DNA from: Peterkaempfera griseoplana
GTDB taxonomy: Bacteria > Actinomycetota > Actinomycetes > Streptomycetales > Streptomycetaceae
NCBI RefSeq assembly: GCF_001418575.1
Contig: NZ_LIQR01000114.1
Coordinates: 23,682-87,681 of the forward strand
Direction: 5' to 3'
Length of the DNA: 64,000 nt
The notes under the pieces: model-generated
Databases searched by the model: none
What the model was told of the DNA's origin: nothing
Seen by the model: only the letters and a program-made list of their open reading frames with translations
Made by a program: the position numbers and the translations under genes
In this document: positions 1-8,556 of the stretch, piece after piece
Layout of the letters: the number at the start of each line of letters is the position of its first letter
How positions within the stretch are numbered: the first letter of the stretch is position 1

Positions 1-1
1 G

Positions 2-2791
2 TCGGTGGCCAACACGTACACCACCAACCAGATCGCTCAGCGCACCTACGGCTTCGCCGGCTACATCACCTCCGACTGCGGCGCGGTCGGCACCACGTAC
101 CAGAGCTTCCCCTCCGGCCACGACTGGGCCCCGCCGGGCTGGACGACCGACCGCAAGGGCGGCAACGCGACCTGGACCAACGACGCCACCGGCGAGAAGG
201 TCTCCGGCGCCGCCGGCGGCCAGGCCTACGCACTGCGGGCGGGCACCAACGTCAACTGCACCGGGACGGAGGCCACGACGCCCGATCTGGAGCAGGCGAT
301 CCGGGCCGGCATCCTCAGCGAGGGCGTCGTCGACAACGCGCTGGTGCACCTGTTCACGGTCCGGATGCAGACCGGTGAGTTCGACCCGGTGGACAAGCAG
401 CCGTACACGCGGATCACCAAGGACGTCATCGAGTCCCCGGCCCACCAGGACCTCGCACGGACCGTCGCCGACAACTCGCTCGTCCTGCTGCAGAACGACA
501 AGGTCGCCGCCACCGGCAAACCCGTGCTGCCGGCCGACCCGGCGAAGCTGGGCAAGGTCGTCATCGTCGGCGACCAGGCGGGCAAGTTCACCCTCGGAGG
601 CTACTCCGGCGACCCCACCAAGAAGGTGGACGCCGTCCAGGGCATCACCGCCCAGCTCAAGGCGGCCAACCCCGCCGCGCAGGTGGTGTACGACGCGGCG
701 GGCACGTCCACCACCGCTAAGGGCGAGGCGACGCTCAGCGACCAGACCCAGGCCGACATCAAGGACGCCGACCTGGTGGTCGTCGCCGTCGGCACCGACG
801 ACGCCACCGCCGGCGAGGGCAAGGACCGCAGCGGGCTGGCGCTGCCCGGCAACTACGGCAGCCTCATCGACCAGGTCACCGCCCTGGGCAACCCCAGGAC
901 GGTGCTGGACATCCAGTCCGACGGGCCGGTCGCCATCGAGGCCTACCGCGCCAAGGTCGCCTCGATCGTCTTCGCCGGCTACAACGGGGAGAGTCAGGGC
1001 GACGCCCTCGCCGACGTGCTGTTCGGCAGGCAGAACCCCGGCGGGCACCTCAACTTCACCTGGTACAAGGACGACTCGCAGCTGCCGGACATCTCCGACT
1101 ACGACCTGGCCCCCGGCGGGACGGGCGGCCTGGGCCGCACGTACCAGTACTTCACCGGCACCCCCACGTACCCCTTCGGCTACGGCCTGAGCTACAGCTC
1201 CTTCGCCTACTCCCACGTCCGGGCCGACCGCTCCTCGGTGGACGCCGACGGCACGGTGAAGGTCAGCTTCGACGTCACCAACACCGGTACCGTGCCCGGG
1301 ACCACCGTCGCCCAGCTTTACGCGGCCACCGACTTCTCCGTCGCCGGCCGGGAACTGCCGAAGAAGCGGCTGGCCGGCTTCCAGAAGACCAGGGTCCTCA
1401 GGCCGGGCGCCACCCAGCACATCACCCTGCCGGTGCGCGTCCCCGACCTCGCCTTCCACGACGGCCAGAAGGCCAGGCAGGTCGTCTTCGACGGCAGGTA
1501 CCGCTTCCAGGTCGGGCCGGACGCGGCCACCACCGCCGGATCCGCCTCGGTCACCGTCCACGGCGGCCTCACTCCGCACGTGCAGTACGTGACGGTGCAG
1601 CCCGAGTCCGTGGTCTACGACGCCGGGGCCACCATCGACCTCACGGCCCGCAACCAGTGGATCAAGGATGACACCGACCCGGCCGCCCAGCCCGGCCGGA
1701 ACCTGAGCGTCACCGCGGACCACGTCGTCGAGGCGGTCAACGACGACGGCTCCTTCGTGGACCTGTCCAAGTCCAGGGTCCACTACTCCAGCAGCGACCC
1801 GTCGGTCGCCACCGTCAGTGCGAAGGGTGTCGTCACGACGGTGGGCAACGGTGCGGCCACCATCAGCGCGACCGTGAACGGCGTCACCGGCTCCGCGGTG
1901 ATCCGCGTGCACCACACCTTGACGATCGCCTCGACGCCGATCGTCAAGCCGGGCTCCACCGTCACGGCGACCACCACGTACACCAACTCCGGTCCCACCG
2001 CCCTGCCGAACGCGTCGGTCAGCGTCGACGTGCCCGACGGGTGGACCGCGGTGGCGACCTCCCCGGCCACCTTCTCCAGCGTCCCGGCCGGCGCCTCGGT
2101 GAAGACCACCTGGACCATCACACCCCCGGACGGCGTGGGGCCGGGCTCCTACGCCCTCGCCGCCTCCGCCACCTACCAGGGCGCCAAGGCCAGTGACGAC
2201 GCGGCCGGGCAGTTGCTGGTCCCGTACTCCTCCCTCAGCGACATCATCACCAACATCGGCGTCAGCGACGACGCCAACCCCGGCGCCGGCAACCTCGACG
2301 GCGGGAACGCAAGCCTGTCCCAGCAGGCCCTCGCCGCCCAGGGGATCACCTCCGGCGGCACCGTCACCCACGACGGCCTGACCTTCACCTGGCCCACCAC
2401 GGGCACCGGCAAGCCCGACAACATCGTGGCCAGCGGCCAGACCGTCCCCTTCACCGGCAGCGGCACCAAACTCGGCTTCCTCGGCACCGCCGACTACGGC
2501 AACGCCTCCGGCACCGGGATGATCACCTACACCGACGGAACCAGCCAGACCTTCAGCCTGTCCTTCTCCGACTGGTGGAACAACAGCGCCGCCGACGGGA
2601 GCGACATCCTGGCCACCACCGACTACTTCAACAACGCGGGAGGCAAGTACCAGCAGAAGGTCAGCGTGTACGGCGCCACCGTCCCGCTCCAGGCAGGCAA
2701 GACCGTCGCCTACCTGACCCTGCCGAACATCGGCCCGAACGCGGCCACCAACCAGGTCGCCATGCACCTGTTCGCCCTGACCATCGGCTGA
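2..2791 (+). CDS. GH3 family glycoside hydrolase (beta-glucosidase/xylosidase type), 5' end missing
   Basis: The reading frame is open to the left edge, so the true start lies outside. About 929 codons remain. The visible part begins in the GH3 N-terminal barrel with GFAGYITSDCGAVGT; the Asp of SDCG (about residue 24) is the expected catalytic nucleophile. The GH3 C-terminal domain follows (roughly 150-400), then a fibronectin-III-like domain (about 430-510), a bacterial Ig-like Big2 segment (about 600-640), a NEW3-type segment (about 645-720) and a C-terminal beta-rich domain resembling a carbohydrate-binding module. Such multidomain GH3 enzymes are normally secreted and remove terminal glucose or xylose from plant-derived oligosaccharides; the exact substrate cannot be read from the sequence. 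A strong hairpin terminator follows the stop codon. Confidence 0.9.
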   Translation, partial: SVANTYTTNQIAQRTYGFAGYITSDCGAVGTTYQSFPSGHDWAPPGWTTDRKGGNATWTNDATGEKVSGAAGGQAYALRAGTNVNCTGTEATTPDLEQAIRAGILSEGVVDNALVHLFTVRMQTGEFDPVDKQPYTRITKDVIESPAHQDLARTVADNSLVLLQNDKVAATGKPVLPADPAKLGKVVIVGDQAGKFTLGGYSGDPTKKVDAVQGITAQLKAANPAAQVVYDAAGTSTTAKGEATLSDQTQADIKDADLVVVAVGTDDATAGEGKDRSGLALPGNYGSLIDQVTALGNPRTVLDIQSDGPVAIEAYRAKVASIVFAGYNGESQGDALADVLFGRQNPGGHLNFTWYKDDSQLPDISDYDLAPGGTGGLGRTYQYFTGTPTYPFGYGLSYSSFAYSHVRADRSSVDADGTVKVSFDVTNTGTVPGTTVAQLYAATDFSVAGRELPKKRLAGFQKTRVLRPGATQHITLPVRVPDLAFHDGQKARQVVFDGRYRFQVGPDAATTAGSASVTVHGGLTPHVQYVTVQPESVVYDAGATIDLTARNQWIKDDTDPAAQPGRNLSVTADHVVEAVNDDGSFVDLSKSRVHYSSSDPSVATVSAKGVVTTVGNGAATISATVNGVTGSAVIRVHHTLTIASTPIVKPGSTVTATTTYTNSGPTALPNASVSVDVPDGWTAVATSPATFSSVPAGASVKTTWTITPPDGVGPGSYALAASATYQGAKASDDAAGQLLVPYSSLSDIITNIGVSDDANPGAGNLDGGNASLSQQALAAQGITSGGTVTHDGLTFTWPTTGTGKPDNIVASGQTVPFTGSGTKLGFLGTADYGNASGTGMITYTDGTSQTFSLSFSDWWNNSAADGSDILATTDYFNNAGGKYQQKVSVYGATVPLQAGKTVAYLTLPNIGPNAATNQVAMHLFALTIG

Positions 2792-2813
2792 CCCCCGGCC
2801 AGCGCGACGCGGC

Positions 2814-2858
2814 GCGCCGCCATCGTCCGGCCGGCCACGGCCCGGACGGTGGCGGCGC
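2814..2858 (+). terminator. Hairpin terminator after the GH3 gene
   Basis: Inverted repeat with 17-nt arms at 2814-2830 and 2842-2858 (16 Watson-Crick pairs plus one G-T pair) and an 11-nt loop, 22 bp after the GH3 stop. There is only a short T run (tt tgcc), as is usual for Streptomyces terminators. Confidence 0.75.
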
Positions 2859-3319
2859 TTTGCCGCCATCGCTACGCAACTCAGCGCCCGCCGCCGGTGA
2901 GGTCACGGGCTGGTGCGGGTGAGGGAGGAGCTGCCCGCAGCCGTCGCGGCAGGACGGCTCGGCCACCGCAGCGGCCCCGACCACCCGTCACCTCCTGCGG
3001 CGGCCGAAAGGCACGGACGGATCCACCCCGTCCGCCGGCCGCAGGCTGACACTCCGGGCTCCGGTACATCGTCCGTCCTGATCAGGCGGCATGGTGGTGC
3101 CCATGGCGGTCCGCCGAGCCGGATCGGTGCGGGCGGTGCTCGTTGGAGAAGGTCTGGAGACACGGCCGTGCGACGGCTCGTCGCACGGTACGGGGATGGC
3201 GGTCACCGGGTCGTGACTCGCCAGGAGGAGACGGGCGACTGCTCGGCACCCGATGCTCCGGCCGGGACGTCAGGGCATGACCCGCACGCAGCGTGCGCCG
3301 CGCAGCCGACGGGGCCCGG
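2859..3319. other. Intergenic, no gene supported
   Basis: Several frames are open by chance because of the high GC content, but all encode Arg/Pro/Gly-rich sequence without family resemblance or a good SD. I see no RNA gene or repeat here. Confidence 0.5.
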
Positions 3320-3889
3320 TCAGCGGTCGTAGACGAGCAGACCGTCCGCACGGACCCTGGCGCCCGAGGTCGGCCGATGTTCCGTCAGGTGACCGTCATG
3401 GCCGAGGTGCTGGACGCAGTCGTGCCGGACGAGGACCGCGAAGTCGGCGATGATCCGGCGGTGGCAGCGCCACCACAGCGTCTCGGCACACATCACGGCG
3501 GTCGGGGTGGTGGCGGCCTGGCGCAGCAGGTCGTCCATGGCCGCGAGGAACTCCGGACTGCGCGTGTGCCCGGCGTAGCCGCGGAAGGAGTCGTTCTCCC
3601 AGAACGTGTCGGGCGAGTCCGGAGCCGGCTTGCGGAAGCCGCCGAGCCGCACCTCCCACCGGTAGTCGATGCCCTGCTCGGGCATCCAGACGGACAGTGC
3701 CTGCCGGTTCGCGTCGGGGTTGCGCCTGCTGCCCGGAGCCGTTCTGACGTCCACGACGGCGCGTACGCCCGCCCCGTGCAGCAGCGCCGTCAGCTCGTCG
3801 CGGTCAGCCGTCCCATGGCCGAAGGCCAGCAGCCTCGGCGTGGAAACGGTGCTGGGCGGGTCCTCCGGCCCCGCCGGCGGCGCTGTCAC
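3320..3889 (-). CDS. DUF488 family protein
   Basis: About 189 aa. The body begins STVSTPRLLAFGHGTADRDE and continues with VVDVRTAPGSRRNP, YRWEVRLGGFRK, FRGYAGHTRS and a C-terminal VMCAETLWWRCHRRIIAD. This pattern (early conserved GHG, VDVR, LGG, then C-E-x-x-W-x-C-H-R-x-x-I) is typical of DUF488 proteins, which have no settled biochemical function; the Cys/His cluster suggests metal or nucleotide binding. I chose the GTG at 3889 because it overlaps the stop of the upstream cupin gene as GTGA, indicating translational coupling, and a GGGAAGG lies just upstream. A longer frame exists but its extra N-terminus is only Arg/Pro-rich shadow sequence. Confidence 0.8.
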   Translation of the reverse strand: MTAPPAGPEDPPSTVSTPRLLAFGHGTADRDELTALLHGAGVRAVVDVRTAPGSRRNPDANRQALSVWMPEQGIDYRWEVRLGGFRKPAPDSPDTFWENDSFRGYAGHTRSPEFLAAMDDLLRQAATTPTAVMCAETLWWRCHRRIIADFAVLVRHDCVQHLGHDGHLTEHRPTSGARVRADGLLVYDR

Positions 3890-4215
3890 GCCTTCCCGGC
3901 GCCGGTCAGGACGGCGGCGTCCCCGAGGGCCTGCAGGCTGCGCCGGGCGGGCGGAACGGCCCACAGGTCCCCGGCCGCGCCGTCCCAAGAGGTGCTTCCA
4001 CCGTGCAGCCGGACCCGGCCGCCCGGCACCTGCACGGTCGCCTCACCCGGGTTCTCCTGCTCGGCTGACCCGGTGCCCGCCTTCGGCGCGACCGGGGTCC
4101 GGCGCAGACGATGCCCGTGACCGCCGTGGGCCGACGCGGCGCTGCGCCCGGTCGGCGCGGTTCCGGCCCTTGCGCGGTGCTCGCGTGCGGATGCCTCCCG
4201 GGAGAACTTCTGCAT
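3886..4215 (-). CDS. Small cupin-like protein
   Basis: 109 aa, starting MQKFSREASAREH. The C-terminal half (GEATVQVPGGRVRLHGG, then a Trp-rich segment with AGDLWAVPPARRSLQAL) follows the pattern of small actinobacterial cupins, in which a G-x-V-x-L strand is followed by G-D-L-x-x-x-P-x-x-x-H-x-L. Several positions that are usually hydrophobic or His read as Arg, Pro or Ser here (for example PARRS where PARHS is usual), so the metal site may be impaired. It ends in a 4-bp GTGA overlap with the DUF488 gene, so the two are probably made together. No clear SD precedes the ATG. The assignment rests on recalled family patterns and is moderate. Confidence 0.55.
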   Translation of the reverse strand: MQKFSREASAREHRARAGTAPTGRSAASAHGGHGHRLRRTPVAPKAGTGSAEQENPGEATVQVPGGRVRLHGGSTSWDGAAGDLWAVPPARRSLQALGDAAVLTGAGKA

Positions 4216-4433
4216 GCGGCGAGTGTGGCAGCCGGCCGGACGTCGCCGCGGCATCCGTGGTGGCGCGTCGCCCGGCGGCCGACCGTGGGTCGCCGGGAGC
4301 AGGACTACGGGTGCCGACGAACCCTCCCGGCAGGTCGCGACCGTGACCGCCGATCTCCGGCTGTGCCCGGCGCCCGTCCCCCTGTCGGGTTCTGCGTATC
4401 GGCGCCGGCGCGGGCAAACCGCCTGATCAGGCT

Positions 4434-5186
4434 CTATGGTGCGGTCGGCGAAGCCCGCAGGTCCCCTCTCACCTGTCCGTCGTGCAGGTTGAGAACCGTG
4501 TCGGCGAAGTCGACGACCCGCTTGTCGTGCGAGCTGAGCACGATCGAGGTGCCCTCGCTGTCCGCGATCTGACGCAGCAGGCCGAGGATGCGCAGGCCCT
4601 GCGCCGTGTCCAGGTGGCCGGTCGGCTCGTCGGCGATCAGGATCTGCGGGCTCTGCGCCAGGGCCCGGGCGATGGCGACCCGCTGCTGCTGGCCGCCGGA
4701 CAGCTCGGCCGGCTGGTGCTCGGCGTGGTCGGTCAGTCCCACCAGGTCCAGTACCCGCATGACCCGCTCGTCGCGTGCCCTGGCCTCGGCCCGGGAGATG
4801 CGCAGCGGCACGCCGGCGTTCTCCGCTGCGGTCAGGAACGGGATCAGTCCGAAGGACTGGAACACGAAGCCGACCGTGGTGCGCCGCAGCAGTACCCGCT
4901 GTCGGTCGCTCATCGTCCCGAGGTCCTGGCCGTTGATCCGCACCGAGCCGCCGGTGGGCAGGTCCAGCCCGCCGAGGATGTTCAGCAGCGTGGTCTTGCC
5001 CGACCCGGACCGGCCGCGCACCGCCAGCACCTGTCCGGGAGTCAGGTCCAGGCTGACCCCGCGCAGCGCCTGCACGGCTGTGCGTCCGCGCCCGAACTGC
5101 CGGGTGAGCTCGCGAGCCTGCAACAGCTGCGGTGCGGCCAGGTCCGCGCCGCCGGCGCGGACCGTCTCCGGAGAGGAGGCGGTCAT
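4434..5186 (-). CDS. ABC transporter ATP-binding protein (MacB/LolD type)
   Basis: 250 aa nucleotide-binding domain. Walker A is GRSGSGKT at about 58-65, the Q-loop is in [11 protein letters not shown], the signature is [15 protein letters not shown], Walker B is ILIADEPTG and the switch His follows in LSSHDKR. These are the features of the MacB/LolD/FtsE group that pairs with FtsX-fold permeases. The start overlaps the stop of the upstream ATPase gene as ATGA. It is the last gene of a four-gene minus-strand operon with a second ATPase and two large permeases. Such systems move peptides, lipids or antibiotics or transmit envelope signals; the substrate here is unknown. Confidence 0.9.
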   Translation of the reverse strand: MTASSPETVRAGGADLAAPQLLQARELTRQFGRGRTAVQALRGVSLDLTPGQVLAVRGRSGSGKTTLLNILGGLDLPTGGSVRINGQDLGTMSDRQRVLLRRTTVGFVFQSFGLIPFLTAAENAGVPLRISRAEARARDERVMRVLDLVGLTDHAEHQPAELSGGQQQRVAIARALAQSPQILIADEPTGHLDTAQGLRILGLLRQIADSEGTSIVLSSHDKRVVDFADTVLNLHDGQVRGDLRASPTAP

Positions 5187-6298
5187 GATCGATCCCCCGA
5201 TTCTGTGATGGGTCGCCCGCGGTCGCCGCCGGCCACGCGCTCGTCCGCGGCTTGGGCCGAACCCGCTGGGTCATCAGCACTCCGTGTCGCCGATCCGGCG
5301 GCACCACCGTCCGAGCCGCCGTCCGCGGTCGCCGCGCCGTCCGCGTTCTCCGGCCCGCCCGCGCCTTTGCCCGGCTCCGGCCACACCCCGACGTGTCCGG
5401 TCTCGTGGGTCAGCCGGACCAGGTCCCGGATGCCCAGCGGCTCGGTGAACTCCGGCGGCAGCTGCAGCCGGCCGGAGCGGTCCACCACCGCGTACTCGAA
5501 GGCCTCGTGCTCGTCCGGGTCCTCGCCCGGGCCGGCCGGGCGTGCCCCGTTGGCCCCGGGGCGCAGCGTCTCGGTGGCGGTGCGCCCGTCCCGGATCGCG
5601 ATGGTGCGCTGCACCTGGCCGGAGACGCCCTCGTCGTGCGTGACGATCAGGGTGGTGACCCCGTGCTCCGCGCCGGCCTCGCGCAGCGCGGCGAGGACCT
5701 GCGCGGCCGAGTCCGAGTCCAGTTCGCCGGTCGGCTCGTCGGCCAGCAGTACGGCCGGCTTGTTGGCCAGAGCGACCGCGATGGCCACCCGCTGCTGCTC
5801 GCCGCCGGACATCTGCCCCAGCACGCGGTCCCTGCAGTAGGCCACGCCCATCGTCTCCAGCAGGTCCAGCGCCCGGGTCCGGCGCGCCTTGCAGGAGACC
5901 CCGAGGTAGGTCTGCGGCAGCGCCACGTTCTCCAGCGAGGTCAGGTGCGGCAGCAGATTGCGCGGCGGGCTCTGCCAGATGAAGCCGACCGTCTCGCGCC
6001 GGTAGGCCAGCCGCTCGCGGCGGCTGAGCCCGGCCAGTTCCCGGCCGGCCACCTTCACCGAACCGGCCGTCGGCGAGTCCAGGCCGGACAGAATGCCCAG
6101 CAGGGTGGACTTGCCGCTGCCGGAGGCGCCGACCAGCGCGGTGAACTCGCCCTCGGCCACCCGCAGGTCCAGGCCCTGCAGTGCCTGTACCTCCAGCTTC
6201 GCGGTGCGGTAGATCCGTACCAGCGACGCGCACTCGATCGCCGGCACCCCGGTGCCGCGCAACGTCGCAGTGTCCTCATCCGTTTCGGTGACGCTCAC
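5183..6298 (-). CDS. ABC transporter ATP-binding protein with C-terminal AbrB-like extension
   Basis: 371 aa from the GTG at 6298, which sits 2 nt after the permease stop with a GGAG in the end of that gene. The ATPase domain fills residues 1-245: Walker [10 protein letters not shown] (57-65), Q-loop in [12 protein letters not shown], signature [15 protein letters not shown], Walker [11 protein letters not shown] segment near residue 285-325 ([16 protein letters not shown], then [12 protein letters not shown]) resembles a SpoVT/AbrB or MraZ-type swapped-hairpin domain, which is unusual on an ABC ATPase. The last 45 residues are a Gly/Ala/Asp-rich tail of low complexity. Having two different ATPases in one operon suggests a heterodimeric ATPase pair for the two unlike permeases. 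Confidence 0.88.
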   Translation of the reverse strand: MSVTETDEDTATLRGTGVPAIECASLVRIYRTAKLEVQALQGLDLRVAEGEFTALVGASGSGKSTLLGILSGLDSPTAGSVKVAGRELAGLSRRERLAYRRETVGFIWQSPPRNLLPHLTSLENVALPQTYLGVSCKARRTRALDLLETMGVAYCRDRVLGQMSGGEQQRVAIAVALANKPAVLLADEPTGELDSDSAAQVLAALREAGAEHGVTTLIVTHDEGVSGQVQRTIAIRDGRTATETLRPGANGARPAGPGEDPDEHEAFEYAVVDRSGRLQLPPEFTEPLGIRDLVRLTHETGHVGVWPEPGKGAGGPENADGAATADGGSDGGAAGSATRSADDPAGSAQAADERVAGGDRGRPITESGDRS

Positions 6299-6300
6299 CG

Positions 6301-8550
6301 TCAGGCTCCTTCCGTCGAGTCGCCGAGGCGCAGGGCGCGGGTGGTGCCGCGGCGCGCCGCTGCGGCGGCGGCGAGACCGGCGGCCAGGGCGAGCACGGTC
6401 ATCGCGCCGAGGGGCAGAACCAGGGTTTCGACCGTCACGTGCGCGCCGGCTCCGCCGAGGGCCTGGGCCAGGGCGGGGCGTACGGTCCACAGCAGCGGCG
6501 CGATCGCGGCGGTGCCGCCGACCGCGGCCAGCGCGATCGGGCCGAGCAGTTCCACGGCGGTGATGGCGCGAGCCTGCGCGGCGGTCAGTCCCATGGTGCC
6601 GAGCCGGGCGGTGGTGGAGCGCCGCTCGACCGCGTCCCCGGCCACGGCCAGCGCGACCACGAGGCAGCCTGCTGCGACGGCCAGCGCCGCGAGCACGGTC
6701 AGGTAGTCGGCGGTGGCGCCCTGCAACGGGTCCGGGCCTTGGAACGCCGGACTGTGGAAGGTGCTGCCGCCCGCGGCGGAGACGTTCGGCGCCGTGGTCG
6801 AGGCCGCGGCGGCGGCCTTCCACACCGGGGTGGTGTGCAGGGCGACCGCGATGTCCGCGGTGGCCAGCACCAGGGTCAGGATGACCACGGTCACCGTGGC
6901 CGAGGCGGGGGTACGCGCCGTGCGGGCCAGGCCGAGCAGCCCGATCACCCCGCGCCGCCCGGCGGTCAGCCTCACCAACTGCTGCAGTAGCGGCGGGCCG
7001 ACGGCCAGCGTCACCAGCGCGGCGAGCACCGCAGCCAGCAGCGGCGCGCCGGCCGTCAGGAGGTTGATCCCGCCGGTGGGCGAGAAGCCCTGCGACCGGG
7101 CCTCGTTCAGGCCGAGCAGGCAGAGCACCACCAGCGCGATCTGCGCCGCGGTCCGCCGGGCCCGCTGCTGGGCGACGCTGCGCACCCGGCGGGCTGTGGG
7201 CGCTCCGGAGTGCCGGTACCGCACCACGGTCAGCACGGCGGGGCCGAGCACCGCGGCGGCCGGGAGCACCAGTTCGTCGCGCCACAGCCCGGCCGGCGTG
7301 GCACCGGGCAGGCACGCGGCGATCAGCAGGCCCAGCGCGGTCAGCGGGATCACCGTCACCGGCGTCTCCGCCAGGGACGACCAGGCCAGCCGCCACAGCG
7401 GCGCGCCCCGGGCGCGCAGGAGCCTGAACTCACCGTCGCGCCGGTCCACCACGGACCGCGCCGCCAGCAGCAGCGCGAACAGGCCGATCGCCGCCAGGCT
7501 GACCGCCGGCATCGCGGTCTCCATCTGTCCGGCGCGCTGCTCGGCCAGGAACTGGGCCAGCGTGTCGTTCACTTCGGTCTGGAAGAACAGCGCCATCGGC
7601 GAGGCGCTGTCGTCCGGCATGATGGCCAGCAGGGCATCGGACAGCTCGGTGTCGATCCTGTCCTCGTACCGCCGGGCGTTCGCCGAGGTCAGGCGGGACA
7701 GGTCGATCGGCACGTTCCACTGCGCCACCATCCCCCTCCTGCCGAAGGCGGTCGTCGAGGCCAGCCGGGTCGCCTCGACGGCCGAGAGCAGACCGCCGAC
7801 CAGGTAGAACGGTTTGACCTTCGATGCGTTGAGCTGCGGGGCGAAGCCGGCCGGCTCCTCCTGCCAGTACGGCGAACCCGGGTCGAGCGGGGTGAACGCC
7901 CCGGTGATCAGGATCGTGACCGGTGGCGGCGGGAACTGGTCGAGGTCGGACACCGCCTGGTAGCTGTCGCCGACCGACAGTCCGAGCCGTTGCAGCGTCG
8001 CCGTGGACAGGGCCACTTCGACGGTGTAGAGGCTGGGCGTGGTGTCCGTCATGGTGATGTGCTGCGGCCAGCGCCCGGCGGTGAGCCTGGCGTGCTGCTG
8101 CTCGTTCTCCAGGTAGTAGAACTGCGTCTGCGCCGGGGCACCGCCGCGCGGCCGGGCGGTGGGCCCGGCGCCGTCCACCCGGTAGACCGGCGAGATCAGC
8201 TTGGACCGGGATCCGGCGGGCTCGAGGGGCAGGTGTGCCGTGGAACTGTCCAGCGCGTCGAGGACGTCCTGCTTCTCCGACTCCAGCGCGTCGTTCAGCT
8301 GCTGCGGCTTGGTGTTGTCGCCCTCCAGCTCGTTGACCGCCACGAAGTCGGCGTAGTTGGCGCTGGCAGTGATCATCCGCCCGTTCTGGTCCAGATTCCG
8401 GATCACCTTGGTCAGCGCGCGGTTGCGTCCGGCCAGGTCGGCCCGGGCGTCGGCGGCCGAGGCCAGTGCGAAGCAGCCCGCCAGTACGGCGAGCACCAGT
8501 GCGGCCGGGCGCCGCCAGGCGTTGCGCAGTCTGCGCATCAGAGTTCGCAT
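6301..8550 (-). CDS. FtsX-like ABC transporter permease (749 aa)
   Basis: N-terminal transmembrane helix (residues about 12-32, ALVLAVLAGCFALASA), then a large extracytoplasmic domain to about residue 340, and clusters of hydrophobic helices from about 345 to the end. An N-terminal anchor, a periplasmic-type domain and a helix bundle with long loops is the arrangement of FtsX/MacB-type permeases. The length fits the duplicated form with two FtsX units. The ATG at 8550 lies 6 nt after the stop of the larger permease gene, and the ATPase gene starts 2 nt after its own stop, so all are one operon. Confidence 0.85.
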   Translation of the reverse strand: MRTLMRRLRNAWRRPAALVLAVLAGCFALASAADARADLAGRNRALTKVIRNLDQNGRMITASANYADFVAVNELEGDNTKPQQLNDALESEKQDVLDALDSSTAHLPLEPAGSRSKLISPVYRVDGAGPTARPRGGAPAQTQFYYLENEQQHARLTAGRWPQHITMTDTTPSLYTVEVALSTATLQRLGLSVGDSYQAVSDLDQFPPPPVTILITGAFTPLDPGSPYWQEEPAGFAPQLNASKVKPFYLVGGLLSAVEATRLASTTAFGRRGMVAQWNVPIDLSRLTSANARRYEDRIDTELSDALLAIMPDDSASPMALFFQTEVNDTLAQFLAEQRAGQMETAMPAVSLAAIGLFALLLAARSVVDRRDGEFRLLRARGAPLWRLAWSSLAETPVTVIPLTALGLLIAACLPGATPAGLWRDELVLPAAAVLGPAVLTVVRYRHSGAPTARRVRSVAQQRARRTAAQIALVVLCLLGLNEARSQGFSPTGGINLLTAGAPLLAAVLAALVTLAVGPPLLQQLVRLTAGRRGVIGLLGLARTARTPASATVTVVILTLVLATADIAVALHTTPVWKAAAAASTTAPNVSAAGGSTFHSPAFQGPDPLQGATADYLTVLAALAVAAGCLVVALAVAGDAVERRSTTARLGTMGLTAAQARAITAVELLGPIALAAVGGTAAIAPLLWTVRPALAQALGGAGAHVTVETLVLPLGAMTVLALAAGLAAAAAARRGTTRALRLGDSTEGA

Positions 8551-8556
8551 GCTGAG

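Noticed and set aside
2849..4346. Several plus-strand frames of 60-275 codons opposite the DUF488 and cupin genes
   Set aside because: Antisense shadows; the minus-strand genes have conserved motifs and a GTGA coupling.
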